Assembly (NCBI GenBank): GCA_013314795.1
Contig: JABUEZ010000070.1
Location: 1-8,925 of the forward strand
Source of the DNA: Candidatus Profundicultor aquiphilus
GTDB lineage: Bacteria > Atribacterota > Atribacteria > Atribacterales > Caldatribacteriaceae
Direction of reading: 5' to 3'
Length of the DNA stretch: 8,925 nucleotides
The first letter of the stretch is position 1. Each line of letters starts with the position of its first letter. The notes below the pieces were generated by a model. The model searched no databases, was not told the origin of the DNA, and saw only the letters and a list, made by a program, of their open reading frames with translations. The translations under genes were made by a program, and so were the position numbers. Shown in pieces: positions 6,629 through 8,925 of the stretch.

Positions 6629-7871
6629 GAAAGTACGCCAGGTTGGGGAACGAGCAAAAAAAGCATCGTTATCATTAATGAATATATCAACTGGTTTAAA
6701 GAATGCTTTTCTCTATGCCCTTGCTGAAAGACTGGAAAAAAACGAGCAGGAAATCATTCGGGCGAATCGCATAGACCTTGAAAGGGCTATGGCTTCGGGA
6801 ATGAAAAAGGCTCTTCTCGATCGCCTGGAGCTGAACTCAAAACGGATAAAGGATATGGTAGTGGGTTTGAGGCAAATTGCGGGGTTGTCAGATCCGGTGG
6901 GAGAGGTGATTGAGGGAACAAAGAGACCAAACGGGTTACTTATTACTCGGGTTAGAGTTCCCTTGGGTGTTGTGGCCATTATCTATGAGGCCAGACCAAA
7001 TGTAACCATTGATAGTATCGGGCTGGGTATCAAATCAGGGAATGCTCTAATTTTACGAGGAAGTAGTTCCACCCTCAACTCGAACCTTTTTCTGGTTGAA
7101 GAGGCCCGTGTAACCCTTCAAGCATGTGGATTGCCGGAAGATGCGGTGCAAATTCTCGATAGTGGTACTCATGAAGAAGTTACGGCACTTTTGTCGCTCC
7201 GGGAATATGTGGATGTTGTGATTCCTCGGGGAGGAGGCGAGTTGATTAAAGCGGTGGTGGAGAATTCCCGAGTGCCGGTCATCGAGACCGGGGTTGGGAA
7301 TTGCCATGTCTATGTGGACGCCAGGGCGGATCTGATCATGGCCGAGCGGATTGTGGTTAATGCGAAAACGCAGCGTCCCAGTGTGTGTAACGCCTGTGAA
7401 ACTCTCCTTGTGCACCAAGATATCGCCTCTCGGTTTCTTCCCCAGATTGGAAAAGCTTTGCAGGAAAAGGGAGTGGAGATAAGGGGTTGTCCGAAAACCC
7501 GCCAGTTTCTTCCTCAGGTTTTGGAGGCCACGGAGGAAGACTGGTATACTGAATATCTCGACTTGATTCTTGCTGTTCGAGTGGTTCGGGATGTGGAGGG
7601 AGCGATAGCTCATATCAATAAATACGGCTCTCGGCACTCGGAAGCCATTGTTACCGAAGACTATACCACGGCCAGAAAATTTCTGGAAGAGGTGGATGCG
7701 GCTGCGGTGTATGTCAATGCTTCAACCCGTTTTACTGATGGAGGAGAGTTTGGAATGGGAGCAGAAATCGGAATCAGTACTCAGAAGCTTCATGCCCGTG
7801 GTCCCATGGGTCTTCGAGAATTGACCACCTCAAAATTTATCGTTTACGGTAGCGGACAGGTTCGGGAGTAG
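6621..7871 (+). CDS. proA: Glutamate-5-semialdehyde dehydrogenase (gamma-glutamyl phosphate reductase)
   Basis: With the GTG at 6621 this is a 416-residue enzyme, essentially the E. coli ProA length (417). It reduces gamma-glutamyl phosphate to glutamate semialdehyde with NADPH, the second step of proline synthesis, and normally works with ProB. It has an aldehyde-dehydrogenase fold with YEARPNVTIDS from Y122, RGSSSTLNSN, PRGGGELI from P202, GVGNCHVYVD with C228-H229, the catalytic cysteine C256 in RPSVCNACETLLVH, and the C-terminal RGPMGLRELTTSKF. The start overlaps the proB stop by 8 bases. Clustered ATGs at 6591, 6594, 6600 and 6606 are alternatives (6606 would add MEGEK), but they lack a usable ribosome-binding site. 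proA and proB have no leader of their own here, so no separate proline-responsive control is visible. Confidence 0.96.
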   Translation: MIEKVRQVGERAKKASLSLMNISTGLKNAFLYALAERLEKNEQEIIRANRIDLERAMASGMKKALLDRLELNSKRIKDMVVGLRQIAGLSDPVGEVIEGTKRPNGLLITRVRVPLGVVAIIYEARPNVTIDSIGLGIKSGNALILRGSSSTLNSNLFLVEEARVTLQACGLPEDAVQILDSGTHEEVTALLSLREYVDVVIPRGGGELIKAVVENSRVPVIETGVGNCHVYVDARADLIMAERIVVNAKTQRPSVCNACETLLVHQDIASRFLPQIGKALQEKGVEIRGCPKTRQFLPQVLEATEEDWYTEYLDLILAVRVVRDVEGAIAHINKYGSRHSEAIVTEDYTTARKFLEEVDAAAVYVNASTRFTDGGEFGMGAEIGISTQKLHARGPMGLRELTTSKFIVYGSGQVRE

Positions 7872-7877
7872 AGGAGG
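7872..7877 (+). promoter_or_regulatory. Ribosome-binding site of nadD
   Basis: AGGAGG immediately follows the proA stop and lies 7 bases before the TTG at 7885. This spacing supports a TTG start over the internal ATG at 7906. Confidence 0.75.
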
Positions 7878-7884
7878 AAAGGAT

Positions 7885-8472
7885 TTGTCGAGAAAAAAGG
7901 GTATTATGGGAGGTACTTTCGATCCAATTCATTATGGACATCTGGTTACCGCTGAGGAGGTGCGGGACTATTTTGACCTGGAAGAAGTGGTGTTTGTCCC
8001 TTCTGCTCGTCCCCCCCATAAAATCGGTCAGGAGATTAGCGACCCGGAGCACCGCTACCTCATGGTGGTACTGGCCACAGTAACAAATCCCTATTTCCGT
8101 GTGTCTCGGGTGGAGATAGAGAGGCCTGGACCGTCTTATTCCATTGACACCGTGCGATATTTTAAGTCTGTTTGGGGTGAGGATACCGAAATTTTCTTTA
8201 TTACCGGTGCTGACGCGTTTGCGCAGATTTCCCACTGGAATAACCCCACGGAGTTGCTCAGTATCTGTACCTTTGTGGCTGCGTCTCGTCCTGGGTACCG
8301 GCTGTGTCTGGAAAGCTCCTTACAGGGAAAGGTCAAAGTGATAGAAGTATCGGCGCTGGCGATTTCTTCGTCTGAAATACGCCGCAGAGTGAAAAGAGGG
8401 GAATCAATTAAATATCTTTTGCCCGAGGCGGTGGAGAATTACATTTACAAAAATGGATTGTACAGAACTTAG
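7885..8472 (+). CDS. nadD: Nicotinate-nucleotide adenylyltransferase
   Basis: A 195-residue enzyme that joins nicotinate mononucleotide and ATP to deamido-NAD in NAD synthesis. The nucleotidyltransferase signature is clear: GIMGGTFDPIHYGHL at residues 6-20 with the HxGH motif at H16-H19, GADAF from G108, W118 in the substrate loop, and ISSSEIRRRV at 160-169, the (I/S)SSTxIR ATP-binding motif of the family with S in place of T. The length is normal for bacterial NadD. I chose the TTG start at 7885 because of the strong ribosome-binding site and because the ATG at 7906 would begin inside the conserved motif. It follows proA after 13 bases and overlaps yqeK by 20 bases, a pairing common in Firmicutes and relatives. 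Confidence 0.95.
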   Translation: MSRKKGIMGGTFDPIHYGHLVTAEEVRDYFDLEEVVFVPSARPPHKIGQEISDPEHRYLMVVLATVTNPYFRVSRVEIERPGPSYSIDTVRYFKSVWGEDTEIFFITGADAFAQISHWNNPTELLSICTFVAASRPGYRLCLESSLQGKVKVIEVSALAISSSEIRRRVKRGESIKYLLPEAVENYIYKNGLYRT

Positions 8473-8925
8473 GAATTATCTTGAAAGTCTCCGGAAGTCT
8501 CTTGCACCGGATCGGTTTGCTCATTGTTTGCGGGTGGCCGAAGAAGCGAGGAAGCTCGGCCTTCGCTATGGTGAAGACCACGAGAGAGTGTATCTTGCTG
8601 GTTTGGTTCATGACTATGCTCGGGACCGAGATGTGAGTGTATTGCAGTGTTTTCTTCCTTCCTGGGTTGAGAAGGAAGCTTATGCAATTCCTGGGATATG
8701 GCATGCCCTGGCTGGTCCTTCTCTCATTATGGAGGAGTTAAAAATATCGGACTACAGGATCCTTCACGCGATTCGCTGGCACGCTACATCCTGTGAGAAT
8801 ATGTCTCGATTTGATAAAATAATCTTTGTAGCTGACCTTGCCGAAGAAGGGAGAGATTTTCGGGAAGCTTCGGAGGTTCGAAAAAAAGCTTGGGAAGATC
8901 TGGAAGGAGGATACAGATTGGCTTT
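8453..8925 (+). CDS. yqeK: YqeK-like HD-domain phosphohydrolase, 3' end missing
   Basis: An open frame from the ATG at 8453 to the window edge gives 157 residues; the family is about 190 long, so about 30 are missing. Metal-binding HD residues are visible: H24 (FAHCLRV), H53-D54 (LVHDYARD), H84 (WHALAGP), H110 (AIRWHAT) and D128 (VADLAEEGR). The pattern DRFAHCLRVAEEA followed by AGLVHDYARD and KIIFVADLAEEGR identifies the family, whose studied members symmetrically hydrolyse Ap4A to ADP. The usual HTTG after the fourth histidine site is HATS here, and the usual ADYIEP-type stretch is ADLAEEGR, so this is a somewhat divergent member. It overlaps nadD by 20 bases with no well-placed ribosome-binding site (a GGTGGAG at 8430-8436 is 16 bases away), which suggests translational coupling. 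The next gene in similar operons is often rsfS, beyond this window. Confidence 0.9.
   Translation, partial: MDCTELRNYLESLRKSLAPDRFAHCLRVAEEARKLGLRYGEDHERVYLAGLVHDYARDRDVSVLQCFLPSWVEKEAYAIPGIWHALAGPSLIMEELKISDYRILHAIRWHATSCENMSRFDKIIFVADLAEEGRDFREASEVRKKAWEDLEGGYRLA

Noticed and set aside
7275..7291. CCGGTC/GACCGG inverted repeat in proA
   Set aside because: A short 6-bp palindrome inside coding sequence with no associated gene boundary.
7053..7637. 194-residue - strand frame over proA
   Set aside because: It covers the proA catalytic region in antisense, and no protein family is recognisable in it.

Overview
This window is a dense, one-directional housekeeping gene cluster from a bacterium. 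All nine genes are on the + strand, with no gene on the - strand, no RNA gene, no CRISPR array and no mobile element. Base composition is intermediate, Shine-Dalgarno sites are strong and purine-rich, and GTG and TTG starts are frequent. The order radical SAM - DUF2344 - RNase G/E - L21 - L27 - Obg - ProB - ProA - NadD - YqeK is one I associate with Firmicutes/Clostridia and several deep-branching anaerobic lineages. L27 begins directly at MAHKK, without the cleavable N-terminal extension usual in Firmicutes, and no prp protease gene lies between rplU and rpmA. A non-Firmicute anaerobe or thermophile (for example Atribacterota-like) is therefore more likely than a classical Firmicute, but the sequence alone does not fix the taxon.

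Layout. Positions 1-1479 hold the 3' part of a radical SAM protein that starts before the window. It overlaps by 4 bases (GTGA) a radical-SAM-linked DUF2344 protein (1476-2075), which overlaps by 7 bases a ribonuclease G/E (2069-3550). The only real intergenic gap is 68 bases (3551-3618). It carries a plausible promoter in front of rplU (3619-3936), rpmA (3947-4213) and the ribosome-assembly GTPase gene obg (4219-5502). The proline genes proB (5489-6628) and proA (6621-7871) follow with overlaps. nadD (7885-8472) and yqeK (8453 to the window end, incomplete) complete the run. No stretch over 300 bases lacks a gene, and I saw no rho-independent terminator.

How the genes work together. The central block serves ribosome and RNA biology: an RNA-processing nuclease, two 50S proteins and the 50S assembly GTPase Obg. 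The first two genes are a conserved pair of unknown function that travels with it. proBA supplies the first two enzymes of proline synthesis from glutamate. nadD makes the NAD precursor deamido-NAD, and yqeK encodes an HD-domain nucleotide hydrolase (Ap4A hydrolase in characterised members). Tight packing suggests one long co-transcribed unit with translational coupling, plus a possible internal promoter before rplU.

I did not find a clearly new biological system. The items most worth a second look are the uncharacterised radical SAM/DUF2344 pair, a G-quadruplex-type motif in the sense strand just inside obg, and the proB/proA junction, where the proA ribosome-binding region doubles as a Gly-rich ProB tail.
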